From NCBI RefSeq assembly GCF_012958305.1, contig NZ_JABBYO010000005.1, forward strand, positions 1 through 64,000: DNA of 64,000 nt. The letters are read 5' to 3'. Under the pieces are notes generated by a model, which did not search any database, was not told the DNA's origin, and was given only the letters and a program-made list of their open reading frames with translations. Of the stretch, positions 39,501 through 47,306 are shown piece by piece (within the stretch, counting starts at the first letter, position 1; every line of letters begins with the position of its first letter). The position numbers and the translations under genes are program-made. Origin of the DNA: Tautonia rosea (GTDB lineage Bacteria > Planctomycetota > Planctomycetia > Isosphaerales > Isosphaeraceae).

Positions 39501-39750
39501 CGATGATGACGAAGCCCAGCAAGAGATGCAGGGCCACCATGAGCATGTAGAAATAGGTATCCTGAGGCGCTCCGCTCAGCCAGGTCAACAACGTGACACT
39601 GGCCATGTAAATCCCCGTCGCGCCCAGCACGGCGAAGCCGATCAAGACGATCCAGAGCAAGGGACGTAGCCCCTTGCCGATTGCCGGCTTGTAGACAAAC
39701 CCCCGGCGATCACGCATCGGACGAGGCGCAGGACGTTCCGTCGCAGACAT
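36568..39750 (-). CDS. Membrane-anchored multiheme cytochrome c with C-terminal TPR region
   Basis: About 1060 residues. The N-terminal 200 residues hold about five membrane helices with His residues suited to bind heme b. Five CxxCH sites follow: CMDCH, CAGCH, CTSCH, CSTCH and CAECH at about residues 232, 282, 315, 383 and 435, so a pentaheme c-type region lies outside the membrane. A beta-rich domain and then TPR-like repeats complete the chain. The start at ATG 39750 is chosen because GAGGGGGG lies 7 bases upstream, not the TTG at 39756. It probably passes electrons from a membrane quinone pool to an extracytoplasmic acceptor. Confidence 0.92.
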   Translation of the reverse strand: MSATERPAPRPMRDRRGFVYKPAIGKGLRPLLWIVLIGFAVLGATGIYMASVTLLTWLSGAPQDTYFYMLMVALHLLLGFVIIVPFIVFGFGHLLTSRNRPNRSAIRQGYWLLGTSIIVLISGIVLIRIGGFEVRDPVLREIGYWLHLITPPLAIVLYVRHRLAGPRIKWQYARIWTAAVGVVVVLMGFMHAFDPRETNKVGPREGAQYFFPSEVKTADGNLIPAETLMMDQYCMDCHQDSYDGWFHSSHHFSSFNNPMYLASVRETREVSLARDGTTRAARWCAGCHDPVPFLSGKFDDPNYDDVNDPTAHAGITCTSCHSITHVNSTRGNGDYTIEEPQHYPFATSDNAVLKWINHTLVKAKPELHKQTFLKPLHKTTEFCSTCHKVSLPFELNHYKDFTRGQNHHDSYLLSGVSGHGARSFYYPEVAKTNCAECHMNFIPSDDFGARNFDGEPGREIHNHLFPAANTGLASALGHEEAMKAHAEYLQDKKLRVDLFGVIEGGTIDGELIAPLRPKVPELKPGNSYLIEVVVRTLGVGHHFSQGTVDSNEIWVELTASSDGRVIGKSGGMDDDGHVDPYSRFLNVYMLDRYGNRIDRRNPQDIFVPLYNRQIPPGAGQVVHFRIDVPSEGVSGPIELEAKVNYRKFDRTYLDFIYGEGQWPDPDGDGEPDLLPTVVMARDSIQLPVAGGPTPENPPSPIEQEWQRWNDYGIGLFLEGGETGAQKGLLKQAEPVFLTVAEQYGKADGWVNLARVYRREGRIPEALEALENAAADPEFKASWTINWLTGLINMDQGNLDAAIKNFEDVLNTRVPARKFDFSKDYVVINDLGRALDRRGRIEPLDSEERLSYMSRAVDAFRRTLALDSENEAAHFGIGQAYAEFVRTRSALDPWEGPPPPPENLIETAKTIANGANAKDNRAATNQAKARAEQSRTMTRLIEAFINGPRPPFASRVGILIEVSTHLGKAWETEVDAEARSELSRALETAHKALHDLVRPDETAQGRAIQTARQNNPAADMNAQPIVIYDLHRPGAPGLPENASRRESVSETEDRASNEVTE

Positions 39751-39915
39751 AGGCAAACCCCCCTCGGCAGGATGAGCCGATCAATTAATTCTCGACCCGT
39801 GGATGAAACACCTGTCGGACCGCTCGGCCCGACGCGTTGAATCCACACCTCAAGCGTTCATCGCGGCCAACCGCGGCGACAACGATCAACGCGTCGAAGT
39901 GCGCAACCTCGTGTT

Positions 39916-40320
39916 TCAGCGCAGTCGAGGAGGGCGATCGATTCGAACGCACCTTCGGATCGGTCTCTCCGCGTCCGCTTCCGGACGAAGGAGATCTGAA
40001 GGCTCATTCGGAATCGGGTCGATCCACTCAAGCAACGAGGAATCGCCCGACCACACCGAGGACCGCAGGGGCGGACGCTCGGAATCTTCCGATGGGCACC
40101 GCTGCTCGATCTCAATCGGAGAGGGAGCCTCAACGATCACGGTGCCGTCGACCGTCACGGGAGCCCGATCACCTGGATCGCTCGACAGGCCGAAGACCGG
40201 CCGATCGGCCACATGGCAAGCGGCAGCACCCGCCTCTCGGGACGGACCAAGAGCAAGCGCACACCCGGTCAGGGCAGCGAGCATCACGGCCTGCCGAGCC
40301 TTGGACGACAGCGCGGGCAC
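39916..40320 (-). CDS. Small exported protein or lipoprotein, hypothetical
   Basis: A GTG at 40320 with GGAG 9 bases upstream opens a 134-residue frame. It begins VPALSSKARQAV and has a hydrophobic stretch containing LTGC, a lipobox candidate, followed by ALALG and a possible second cleavage region. The remainder is acidic with VTVDGTVIVEAPSP and four further cysteines. Codon usage is protein-like (GAG over GAA, high GC at third positions). Long overlapping frames on the opposite strand also exist, so this call is moderate. It lies upstream of and parallel to the cytochrome gene. Confidence 0.5.
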   Translation of the reverse strand: MPALSSKARQAVMLAALTGCALALGPSREAGAAACHVADRPVFGLSSDPGDRAPVTVDGTVIVEAPSPIEIEQRCPSEDSERPPLRSSVWSGDSSLLEWIDPIPNEPSDLLRPEADAERPIRRCVRIDRPPRLR

Positions 40321-40649
40321 CGGGATCGGCTCCGATCTCTTGCGAACGACGGGACCAATGGGCGAGATGTGCAACTCCTTTAAGTCTGCGAAGGCAGTCG
40401 CTCGAAGTCAAGGACGATCATCGCCAAACTGTGGCCATCGAGAAAAGCCTCCAGGTTCAAGAACTCGGAAGGACCGGCCCCGAAGAATACCGCCAATCCC
40501 TTGCGACCGACTCGACCCCTCCCGCCCTGCTTATGCTATTCTGGGACGTCGCGGTACGCCCACGACCGTCTTGATGGATCCTCGCCCCCTGGCCGGGGAT
40601 GAGTCGTTGCCCTTGTTGTTTCTCACCGCCTACCGAGGAGGACCACGCG
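40321..40649. other. Divergent promoter region before ABC permease
   Basis: This 329-base stretch separates the small exported protein (minus) and the ABC permease (plus). It contains TTATGCTATTCT near 40531-40542, giving possible -10 sequences, but no clear -35 at correct spacing. No RNA gene or repeat is evident. Confidence 0.4.
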
Positions 40650-42605
40650 TTGTTCGCCGGACCCATCATCGCCCGAGAACTGCTGACCGCTCCCCGGCCG
40701 CCGCGCTATTATGCCGCCCGGGCGTCTTATGCCGGTGGCTTGCTGATCGTCATGCTGACGGTCTGGCAGGTCCTGGTCGGCTGGGACGAGGGCAACGCGC
40801 TGAGCATCCTGTCTCGATTCGGAGCCATCCTGTTCTCATTCTTCGCCTATCTTCAACTGACCTTGATGCTCTTCTTCGCGCCGATCGCCGCGGCCACCGC
40901 CGTGGCTCATGAAAAAGATCGGCGGACGTTCGTCCTCTTGCTCATGACCGACCTGCGCGACATCGAGATCGTCGTCGGCAAGCTCGTGGCCAGCCTGTTG
41001 CAAATCCTGACGTTATTGCTCACGTCGTTGCCGGTCTTTTGCCTTTGCCTTCTGCTCGGCGGCGTCTCGTTCGGGCAGGTGATCGACGTCTTCCTCGTGA
41101 CGTTTGCCGCCGGGTTCTTCGGCGGGGCGCTGGGGATGATCGTTGCGCTCTGGCGCGACCGGACGTTTCAGTCGATTGCCTTAACCGTGTTGCTCGTCGT
41201 GCTGTTCTTGATTCTCGGCGAGGCGGCGGCCCTCATTCTTCCCGAGTCCATTTGGATCGCTTCAGCCCTCAGCCCGTTTCAGGCCATTGCCGAGGCGATC
41301 CGCCCCCGTCCCGAGCGCCTGGTCGGCCCACTCGGGGGTTCGAGTTTGGTCTTCACCGGCATCTATCTCGCGGCGGCGGCGCTCATCGTCCTGGCCTCGA
41401 TCATCAAGCTCCGCGTCTGGAATCCCGGCAAGAACGAGCCTCGGGAACAGCGTGAAGGGGACGAGGAAGGCGACGTCGAGGTCGTCGAGCAGCTCTACGA
41501 GGTGGATGAAGCCGAGTCCCTGGCCGAATCCGCCCGACGCTCCCCCGCGACTGTCAGCGCAGTCATCGCCGAGCAGGTCTCCGAGGCCCGCGGTGATCGT
41601 CCCGAATCACCCCGCATTGGGGTTGCGACGGCCCCCGATTCCTCCGAAGCCGAGCCTTACGTCCGCCGCGAGACGACCGGCCTGCACGTCCCTCGCCGCA
41701 CGCACCGTCGGGTCGTCCGCAAGTTCCGCCCGTATCGCGAGGTCTGGTCGAATCCGATCCTCTGGCGAGAGCTTCGCACCCGGGCCTACGGTACCAAGCC
41801 CCTGATCATCAAGGGGGCCTACGTGTTGGCCTTCGCCTTGGGCGTGGCAGCCTATTTTACAAGCATCGGCCCCGGCTCCGGTCCCTGGGAAGGGGCCAAG
41901 GCGGCCATCCCCGCCTTGCTGGCCGTGCTCAGTCTCATCCTCGTCAACGCCCAGGGGGTGACGGCCCTGACGAGCGAGCGCGACACCGGCGCACTGGACT
42001 TGCTGCTCGTGACCGAGCTGTCTCCGCAGCAGTTCATCTACGGCAAGCTCTATGGTGTGTTGTACAACACCAAGGAGATGATCGTCTTGCCCATTGCCCT
42101 GGCCATCGGCATCTGGGCGATGGGCTACATGAAGCTCGATTCCTTGATCTTCGTGCTCATCAACTTCGCCGTGCTCGTCCACTTCTCGGCGATGCTCGGC
42201 CTGCATGCGGCCATCACGTATACGAATAGCCGACAGGCAGTGGCGAATAGCCTGGGGACGATCTTTTTCCTGATGCTCGGCATTTTGTTCTGCGCAGCCT
42301 TGATCATCCAGAGCAGGCAGGAATTCGCCCGGCAGTTGCTCAGCTTCCTGGTGTTCATCGGGGCGGGCAGCGTGGCGCTCTACGGATCGCTCGGCGCGAA
42401 GAACCCCTCGCCGGCGATCGGATTGGTGGCGTTGCTCACCCCCTTCTGGAGCTTCTACTGCATCATCAGTATCCTGCAGGGAGACTTCGGGGCGGCCTTC
42501 CTGGTTAGCCTGGCGGTCTACTCCTTTGCCCTGTTGTCGATGCTGATCCCTGCGGTCAGTGATTTCGACATCGCCCTGGGACGCACCAATGCGATTCAGG
42601 GGTAG
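40650..42605 (+). CDS. ABC-2 type transporter permease (large, two-part)
   Basis: A 651-residue membrane protein with an N-terminal set of about six helices, a hydrophilic central region of about 150 residues rich in Glu and Arg (EQREGDEEGDVEVVEQLYEV), and a second set of about six helices. Each half begins with an ABC-2-like PIIARELL or NPILWRELRTRA element, followed by AHEKDRRTFVLLLMTDL and TSERDTGALDLLLVTEL, which align with each other. No ATP-binding subunit is adjacent. The TTG start at 40650 is preferred because AGGAGG sits 8 bases upstream. The substrate is unknown. Confidence 0.88.
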   Translation: MFAGPIIARELLTAPRPPRYYAARASYAGGLLIVMLTVWQVLVGWDEGNALSILSRFGAILFSFFAYLQLTLMLFFAPIAAATAVAHEKDRRTFVLLLMTDLRDIEIVVGKLVASLLQILTLLLTSLPVFCLCLLLGGVSFGQVIDVFLVTFAAGFFGGALGMIVALWRDRTFQSIALTVLLVVLFLILGEAAALILPESIWIASALSPFQAIAEAIRPRPERLVGPLGGSSLVFTGIYLAAAALIVLASIIKLRVWNPGKNEPREQREGDEEGDVEVVEQLYEVDEAESLAESARRSPATVSAVIAEQVSEARGDRPESPRIGVATAPDSSEAEPYVRRETTGLHVPRRTHRRVVRKFRPYREVWSNPILWRELRTRAYGTKPLIIKGAYVLAFALGVAAYFTSIGPGSGPWEGAKAAIPALLAVLSLILVNAQGVTALTSERDTGALDLLLVTELSPQQFIYGKLYGVLYNTKEMIVLPIALAIGIWAMGYMKLDSLIFVLINFAVLVHFSAMLGLHAAITYTNSRQAVANSLGTIFFLMLGILFCAALIIQSRQEFARQLLSFLVFIGAGSVALYGSLGAKNPSPAIGLVALLTPFWSFYCIISILQGDFGAAFLVSLAVYSFALLSMLIPAVSDFDIALGRTNAIQG

Positions 42606-42660
42606 TGCCCGCCGCCGCCGTCGACCGGGCCTTCCGGCCTCCCGCCTCGCCTTCCGTTGA

Positions 42661-42712
42661 CCCCCTCGGCTTCCTTCCGCCTGCGCTCCTGAGAGAATCG
42701 AAGCCGAGGGGG
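42661..42712 (+). repeat. Perfect 13-bp inverted repeat between the permease and PVC cytochrome genes
   Basis: CCCCCTCGGCTTC (42661-42673) is exactly complementary to GAAGCCGAGGGGG (42700-42712) with a 26-base loop. It lies 55 bases after the permease stop and 27 bases before the next start. It could terminate the permease transcript or act as an attenuator or mRNA processing signal in the 5' leader of the next gene. Confidence 0.6.
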
Positions 42713-42739
42713 AGCCTCCTACCCTCCGAGGGATCTCCG

Positions 42740-45727
42740 ATGCAGCATCGGTTACGCTGGGCCCTCCTCTCCCCGGCCCTCTTGCTCTGCGTCGCGGTTT
42801 CGGCCGCGCCGATCTTCCAGGACGACGCCGACGACGATCTCGCCCGAGAACTTCCCCGCATTCCGGCGGTCGAACCGGCCGATGCCCTTGCCACGTTCAA
42901 GGTTCAGAACGGCTTCTCACTGGTCCCCGTGGCCATCGAGCCGCTCGTGACCGACCCGGTCGACGTCTGCTACGATGCCGACGGCCGGCTCTACGTGGTC
43001 GAGATGCGCGGCTATCCGTATCCCCAGGACGTGCCCACCGGCCGCATCCGCCTGATCGAAGACACCGACGGCGACGGCGTGTACGACTCCGGCACGACCT
43101 TCCTCGACGACATCTCCTGGCCGACCGGCATCGCCCCCTATGACGGCGGCGTCTATCTGACGATCGCTCCCGACATCATCTATGCCAAGGACACCGACGG
43201 CGACGGCGTGGCCGACGTGCGCAAGGTCGTCTTCTCCGGTTTCGGCCTGAGCAACGTTCAGGGCCTGCTCAATGGCTTGCTCTGGGGACCCGACGGCTGG
43301 ATTTACGGCGTCGCCAGCTCCAACGGGGCCGAGGAGGTGATCAACCACACCCGGCCGAACGATCCCCCTATCCCCCTCGGCCGTCGCGACTTCCGCTTCA
43401 AGCCCGACGCCTCGATCTTCGAGCCGATCTCCGGAGGAGGCCAGCACGGCCACAGCTTCGACGACTGGGGACACCGCTTCACCTGCTCGAACAGCAACCA
43501 CATCCGTCAGATCGTTCTCCCGGCCGACTCCCTCGCCCGCAACCCCGATTACGCCGCCAGCACTCCGGTGGCCGACATCGCCGTCGAAGGGCCTGCGGCC
43601 CCGGTCTTCCGCATCAGCCCGGTCGAACCCTGGCGGATCGTCCGCACCCGCCAACGCGCCGCCGACCCCGAGTTCCGTCGCCGATTGCCCCCGAACGAAC
43701 TGGTCCCCGCCGGTTACTTCACCTCCGCCACCGGCGTGACAATTTACCGAGGCTCCGCCTACGGTCCCGAATACCTCGGCAACGCCTTCATCGGCGACGT
43801 CGGCGGCAACCTCATCCATCGTAAGAGAATGGAGATCGACGGCGCCGCCTTCAAGGCCACCCGGGCCGAGGAAAACGTGGAATTCGTCGCTTCCACCGAT
43901 AACTGGCACCGCCCGGTCGGCTTCCGGAACACGCCCGACGGCACCCTGCTCGTCATGGACATGTACCGCGAGACGATCGAGCACCCCGCCTCGATTCCCG
44001 AGCCGATCAAGAAGCACCTCGACCTGACCAGCGGCTACGACCGCGGCCGGCTCTACAACCTCGTCCCTGCCGGCTTCACCCGCCGCGAGCCCCCTCGGTT
44101 GAGTCAAGCACCTTCGAGCGAACTCGTCCCCTTGCTCGCCGATCCCGACGCCTGGTGGCGCGAGACCGCCCAGCGCCTTCTTCTCGAACGCAACGCCGTC
44201 GAGGTTGCCCCGGCCCTCCGTGCCCTGGCCGCGGCTCGCCCGACCGCCCTGGGACGGATGCACGCCCTCTGGACCCTCGCCGCCCTCGGCCAACTTACGA
44301 GCGAAGATCTCTTGCCCGCCCTCTCCGACGACGAGCCCCGCGTTCGGGAAGCCTCCGCTAAACTCGCCGAGCCGATTGTTGCCGACAGCCCCGCCCTGCG
44401 AGAGGCGCTGCTCGCCCTGGCGAACGACGACGACTCAATGGTCCGCTTCCAGGCCGCCTTCTCGATCGGAGCCGTGGATGGGCCAGACGCGATCGACGCC
44501 CTCGCCGCCATTGTCGCTCACGACACGGGCGACCGCTGGACCCGATCGGCCGTGATGAGTTCGCTTTCAGGTCGGGCCGATCAGTTGCTCTCCGCGCTCG
44601 TCGATCGTCCCGAGGTCCTCGATCGCCCCGAGGCCTCCGCCTGGATTAGCGAGTTGGCCCTCCTCGTCGGTGCCTCGGCCGACCAACAGGCGCTCGACGC
44701 CCTGCTCTCCCGGATCGCCGGTCCCGATGCCCGGCCTTCGGTGGTCCTCGCCGTCCTGACCGGTCTGGGCGAAGGGCTCCGACGTTCGGGGGGATCGGCC
44801 GCGACCCTGCTTGCCGGAGAGGCTGGTCCCGCTCTCGTCCCCGTCTTCGAACGCGCCGCCGAGACCGCCCTGGGTGAGGGTGATGACTCCAGCCGCGTTG
44901 AAGCCGTTCGACTCCTCGCACTCGCCCCGAGTGACCTGGCCCTCGACGTCCTACCCGAGCTGATCGACGGCCGCCAGCCCGCTCCGGTACAGCTTGCCGC
45001 CATGCGAACGCTCGGCGACCGCTCTGAATCTGAGGTCGGCCCGTTCCTGACCGCTGCCTGGCGAGCGCTCAGCCCAGCCGCCCGGCGAGAAGCGACCGAG
45101 GTCCTTTTTGCCCGTCCCGACCGGATCCTGGCCCTGCTCGACGCGATGGAACGCGGTGACATCCCTCCCGGACAGCTCGATCCCGCCCGGCGTGATCAGC
45201 TCCTCCAATCGCGAGACGCCAGGCTCCGCGCCCGTGCCGAGCAGCTCCTGGCCAACCTCGGCACCTCCTCACGAGCCGAGGTGGTCGCCTCCTACAAGGG
45301 TGCCCTCGCCCTCTCTGGCGATGTCGCCCGCGGCCAGGTCGTCTTCCGGGCCGCCTGTGCCACTTGCCACAAGGCCGAAGGGTTCGGCGCCGAGGTCGGC
45401 CCCGACCTGGCCACCGTCACCAACCGCGACGAGGAAGGGCTGATCCTCCACATCCTCGACCCGAACCTTGAGGTCCTGCCCCAGTACCTCAACTACAATG
45501 TTGCGACCGTCGACGGCCGCATCCTCAGCGGTCAGATCGCCTCGGAAACCCCCACCTCGATCACGCTCAAGCGTGCCGAAGGGGTCACCGATGTCGTCCC
45601 TCGCGACCAGATCGACGAGCTCTCCTCGTCCGGTCAGTCCCTCATGCCCGAAGGGCTTGAGGAGCAGGTCTCCGTCGAGCAGATGGCCGACCTGATCACC
45701 TACCTCAAGAGTCTCTCCGGCAGCTGA
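42740..45727 (+). CDS. PVC-type membrane-bound dehydrogenase with HEAT repeats and heme-binding CxxCH domain
   Basis: A 995-residue secreted protein with a signal peptide (LLSPALLLCVAVSAAP). The N-terminal propeller-like dehydrogenase domain (TIGR02604 type) contains VDVCYDADGRLYVVEMRGYPYP, EDTDGDGVYD and GWIYGVASSNG. A stretch of HEAT-like Ala/Leu-rich repeats follows, then a C-terminal cytochrome c (TIGR02603 type) with ACATCHKAEG near residue 874 and GQIASETPTSITL. The family is abundant in Planctomycetes and Verrucomicrobia and is linked to oxidation of sugars or carbohydrates, though substrates are unproven. GAGGGA lies 6 bases before the ATG. Confidence 0.95.
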   Translation: MQHRLRWALLSPALLLCVAVSAAPIFQDDADDDLARELPRIPAVEPADALATFKVQNGFSLVPVAIEPLVTDPVDVCYDADGRLYVVEMRGYPYPQDVPTGRIRLIEDTDGDGVYDSGTTFLDDISWPTGIAPYDGGVYLTIAPDIIYAKDTDGDGVADVRKVVFSGFGLSNVQGLLNGLLWGPDGWIYGVASSNGAEEVINHTRPNDPPIPLGRRDFRFKPDASIFEPISGGGQHGHSFDDWGHRFTCSNSNHIRQIVLPADSLARNPDYAASTPVADIAVEGPAAPVFRISPVEPWRIVRTRQRAADPEFRRRLPPNELVPAGYFTSATGVTIYRGSAYGPEYLGNAFIGDVGGNLIHRKRMEIDGAAFKATRAEENVEFVASTDNWHRPVGFRNTPDGTLLVMDMYRETIEHPASIPEPIKKHLDLTSGYDRGRLYNLVPAGFTRREPPRLSQAPSSELVPLLADPDAWWRETAQRLLLERNAVEVAPALRALAAARPTALGRMHALWTLAALGQLTSEDLLPALSDDEPRVREASAKLAEPIVADSPALREALLALANDDDSMVRFQAAFSIGAVDGPDAIDALAAIVAHDTGDRWTRSAVMSSLSGRADQLLSALVDRPEVLDRPEASAWISELALLVGASADQQALDALLSRIAGPDARPSVVLAVLTGLGEGLRRSGGSAATLLAGEAGPALVPVFERAAETALGEGDDSSRVEAVRLLALAPSDLALDVLPELIDGRQPAPVQLAAMRTLGDRSESEVGPFLTAAWRALSPAARREATEVLFARPDRILALLDAMERGDIPPGQLDPARRDQLLQSRDARLRARAEQLLANLGTSSRAEVVASYKGALALSGDVARGQVVFRAACATCHKAEGFGAEVGPDLATVTNRDEEGLILHILDPNLEVLPQYLNYNVATVDGRILSGQIASETPTSITLKRAEGVTDVVPRDQIDELSSSGQSLMPEGLEEQVSVEQMADLITYLKSLSGS

Positions 45728-45748
45728 TCCTCAGGCCGAAACGATTGC

Positions 45749-45782
45749 GTGGAGAAGGCCGCTTCGAAGCGACCCTCTCCAC
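45749..45782. terminator. Bidirectional hairpin between convergent genes
   Basis: GTGGAGA (45749-45755) pairs with TCTCCAC (45776-45782). Inside them, with single mismatches, further pairs close on a CGCTTCGAAGCG core. The site lies 22 bases after the dehydrogenase stop and 14 before the end of the thioredoxin-like gene. Confidence 0.55.
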
Positions 45783-45795
45783 CTCTCGCCAGTCG

Positions 45796-47067
45796 TCACG
45801 GATTGAGATATCCCGGCAAGTACCGGCTCGCCTGAGGAGCGATCCGGTCGGCCGGGTTCGACCCATCGACGAGCGAGAACGCCACCCCCAAGGGCGACCG
45901 TCCCGGCCGAGCCCCTCGGGTATAGCGCCCTTCTCCCCAATGCTCGCCCAGGGCCACGACATCGAACCGCCTGATCGTCTCCGAGCGGCGGTCAACCTCG
46001 ATGATCCCCATCACGCTCGCGTCATAGCCGCGATCCGCCTTTGCCACTTCCGCCGAGGTCGCAAGCAGCGCCTTCCCCTTGAGCCGCAGCCGGACACGAT
46101 CGGGCGAAACATCCTCGACCATCAGGGTCATCGCTGCTTCCCGGACATCCTCGGCGCTCCAGAACGGCGGTTCGCCTCGCGTGTTGTCGACCAGATGGAA
46201 GCGGACGATCCGCTCCACGACCCGATCGGGGATCGTCACCACCTGTCCCGGAGCCGGGTTCCTGGCAGGAATCAGGGCCTTCCAGTCCTCTCGGGTCAAC
46301 CAAAGGTGGTCGCGAGCGGCCTCACCCCCCCGACCCGGAGCGCAGGAGTAGCGGTCCGGATCCGATCCCGCCTCCTCCCGTTCCAGGGCTCGGGTGAACA
46401 CCTTGACGATCAGACCATCTTCGGGAGGAGTCCGATCGTACTGTTCGTCGACGGGCCCCGGAGCGCCCGCCGTGATCGCTCCCGGACGACGGCGTGCCTC
46501 GGGGAGCCGTTTCCAGGTGTCGAGTGCGCCTCGGAGCACCTCGCGCATCACGTCCGGGGCTTGTCCGGCGTTCTTGTAGGCCAGCAAGGTACCGTCGGGA
46601 GTCAGGGTATAAATGCCCTGGAGCGTGCCACCCCCGTCCCCTCGAGGACCCTGAGCAGCCACCTTGCGTAGAAAATCCCCCTCGGCGTCCTGACGACGCC
46701 GCTGATACCAGTCGTCTCCCACGACCGGAATGAAGTCATCGGAAGCCATCCGGATGATCTCCGGATCCGAGAAACTGAGCGCACGGCCCAGAACCCCGTT
46801 GTTTCAGGTGCAGCCGAGCGGATTGCCGTCCATCTCCCATAGAAGGATCGGCTTCCCCTCGGCCGCCGCCTTCCGCCTCGCCTCCCAGAGGCTCGTTTCC
46901 CAGGGAATTTGAAGCCAAAGTTCTTCATCCGCCTTTGGCTGGATAAGCTGATGAAGCGCCTCAAATCGCTCCGGGTCGATCGGTTCCGACGCCCGAAGGT
47001 TCGGCCCGATCAGAAGGGCCAGCGAGGCCCCCGCCAGCGCGAGTGTTCGAGGACCGATCCCGAGCAT
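45796..47067 (-). CDS. Secreted thioredoxin-like protein with in-frame UGA: candidate selenoprotein (or interrupted gene)
   Basis: One frame runs from ATG 47067 (AGGAG 9 bases upstream) to a TGA at 45796-45798, broken only by TGA at 46804-46806. The first 87 residues have a signal peptide ending near LRA, a WxxIPW segment and EGKPILLWEMDGNPLGCT, a thioredoxin-type strand leading to a redox site. After the UGA come NNGVLGRALSFSDPEIIRM and DDFIPVVGDDWYQRR, which match the helix and SDPxxI..xFIPV element after the CxxC of thioredoxin-like folds. So UGA sits one residue after the Thr following a Cys (C-x-UGA). Reading UGA as selenocysteine gives 423 residues. Otherwise it would be two fragments, 46804-47067 and 45796-46749. 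The C-terminal domain is unassigned. Confidence 0.75.
46771..46806 (-). promoter_or_regulatory. Possible SECIS-like hairpin starting at the in-frame UGA
   Basis: In the mRNA, GAAAC (beginning within the UGA) can pair with GUUUC about 25 bases downstream, and an inner ACGG pairs with CCGU around a 9-base loop GGUUCUGGG. The whole element spans about 38 bases, similar to bacterial SECIS size, and the loop starts with GG. The distance from UGA to the loop is short compared with the classic E. coli element and the pairing is modest, so this is suggestive only. Confidence 0.3.
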
Positions 47068-47220
47068 CTTGTCGTTCTCCTGGTGAGTGATCGCGTGCCC
47101 CAACTCCCGATTGGGGTGCCATCATCTTAACGCTTGCATCCTACGATCGCCGGGAAGCTCGGTTCAACTGTTCGGAAAAGCCGACCGAGCCGGCACTCGC
47201 CATTGCCGACCGAACACCCA

Positions 47221-47274
47221 ACGAAGACGCCCTGCAAGGAGGCGGTCATGCCACTCTCTGCAGGGCGTCTTCGT
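47221..47274 (-). terminator. Perfect 16-bp hairpin downstream of prc
   Basis: ACGAAGACGCCCTGCA (47221-47236) is exactly complementary to TGCAGGGCGTCTTCGT (47259-47274) around a 22-base loop. It starts 32 bases after the prc stop in the direction of transcription. It has no U-run on either side, so Rho-independent termination is uncertain, but protection of the prc mRNA 3' end or insulation from the next gene is likely. Confidence 0.6.
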
Positions 47275-47306
47275 TCTGTCAGGTCGTTTACTTACGATTC
47301 CAAAGG

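Noticed and set aside
45796-47067. Interpretation as two separate genes, 46804-47067 and 45796-46749
   Set aside because: The frame is the same on both sides of the UGA, and the 19 codons between it and the next Met are protein-like. A second gene would start in the middle of the thioredoxin-like fold.
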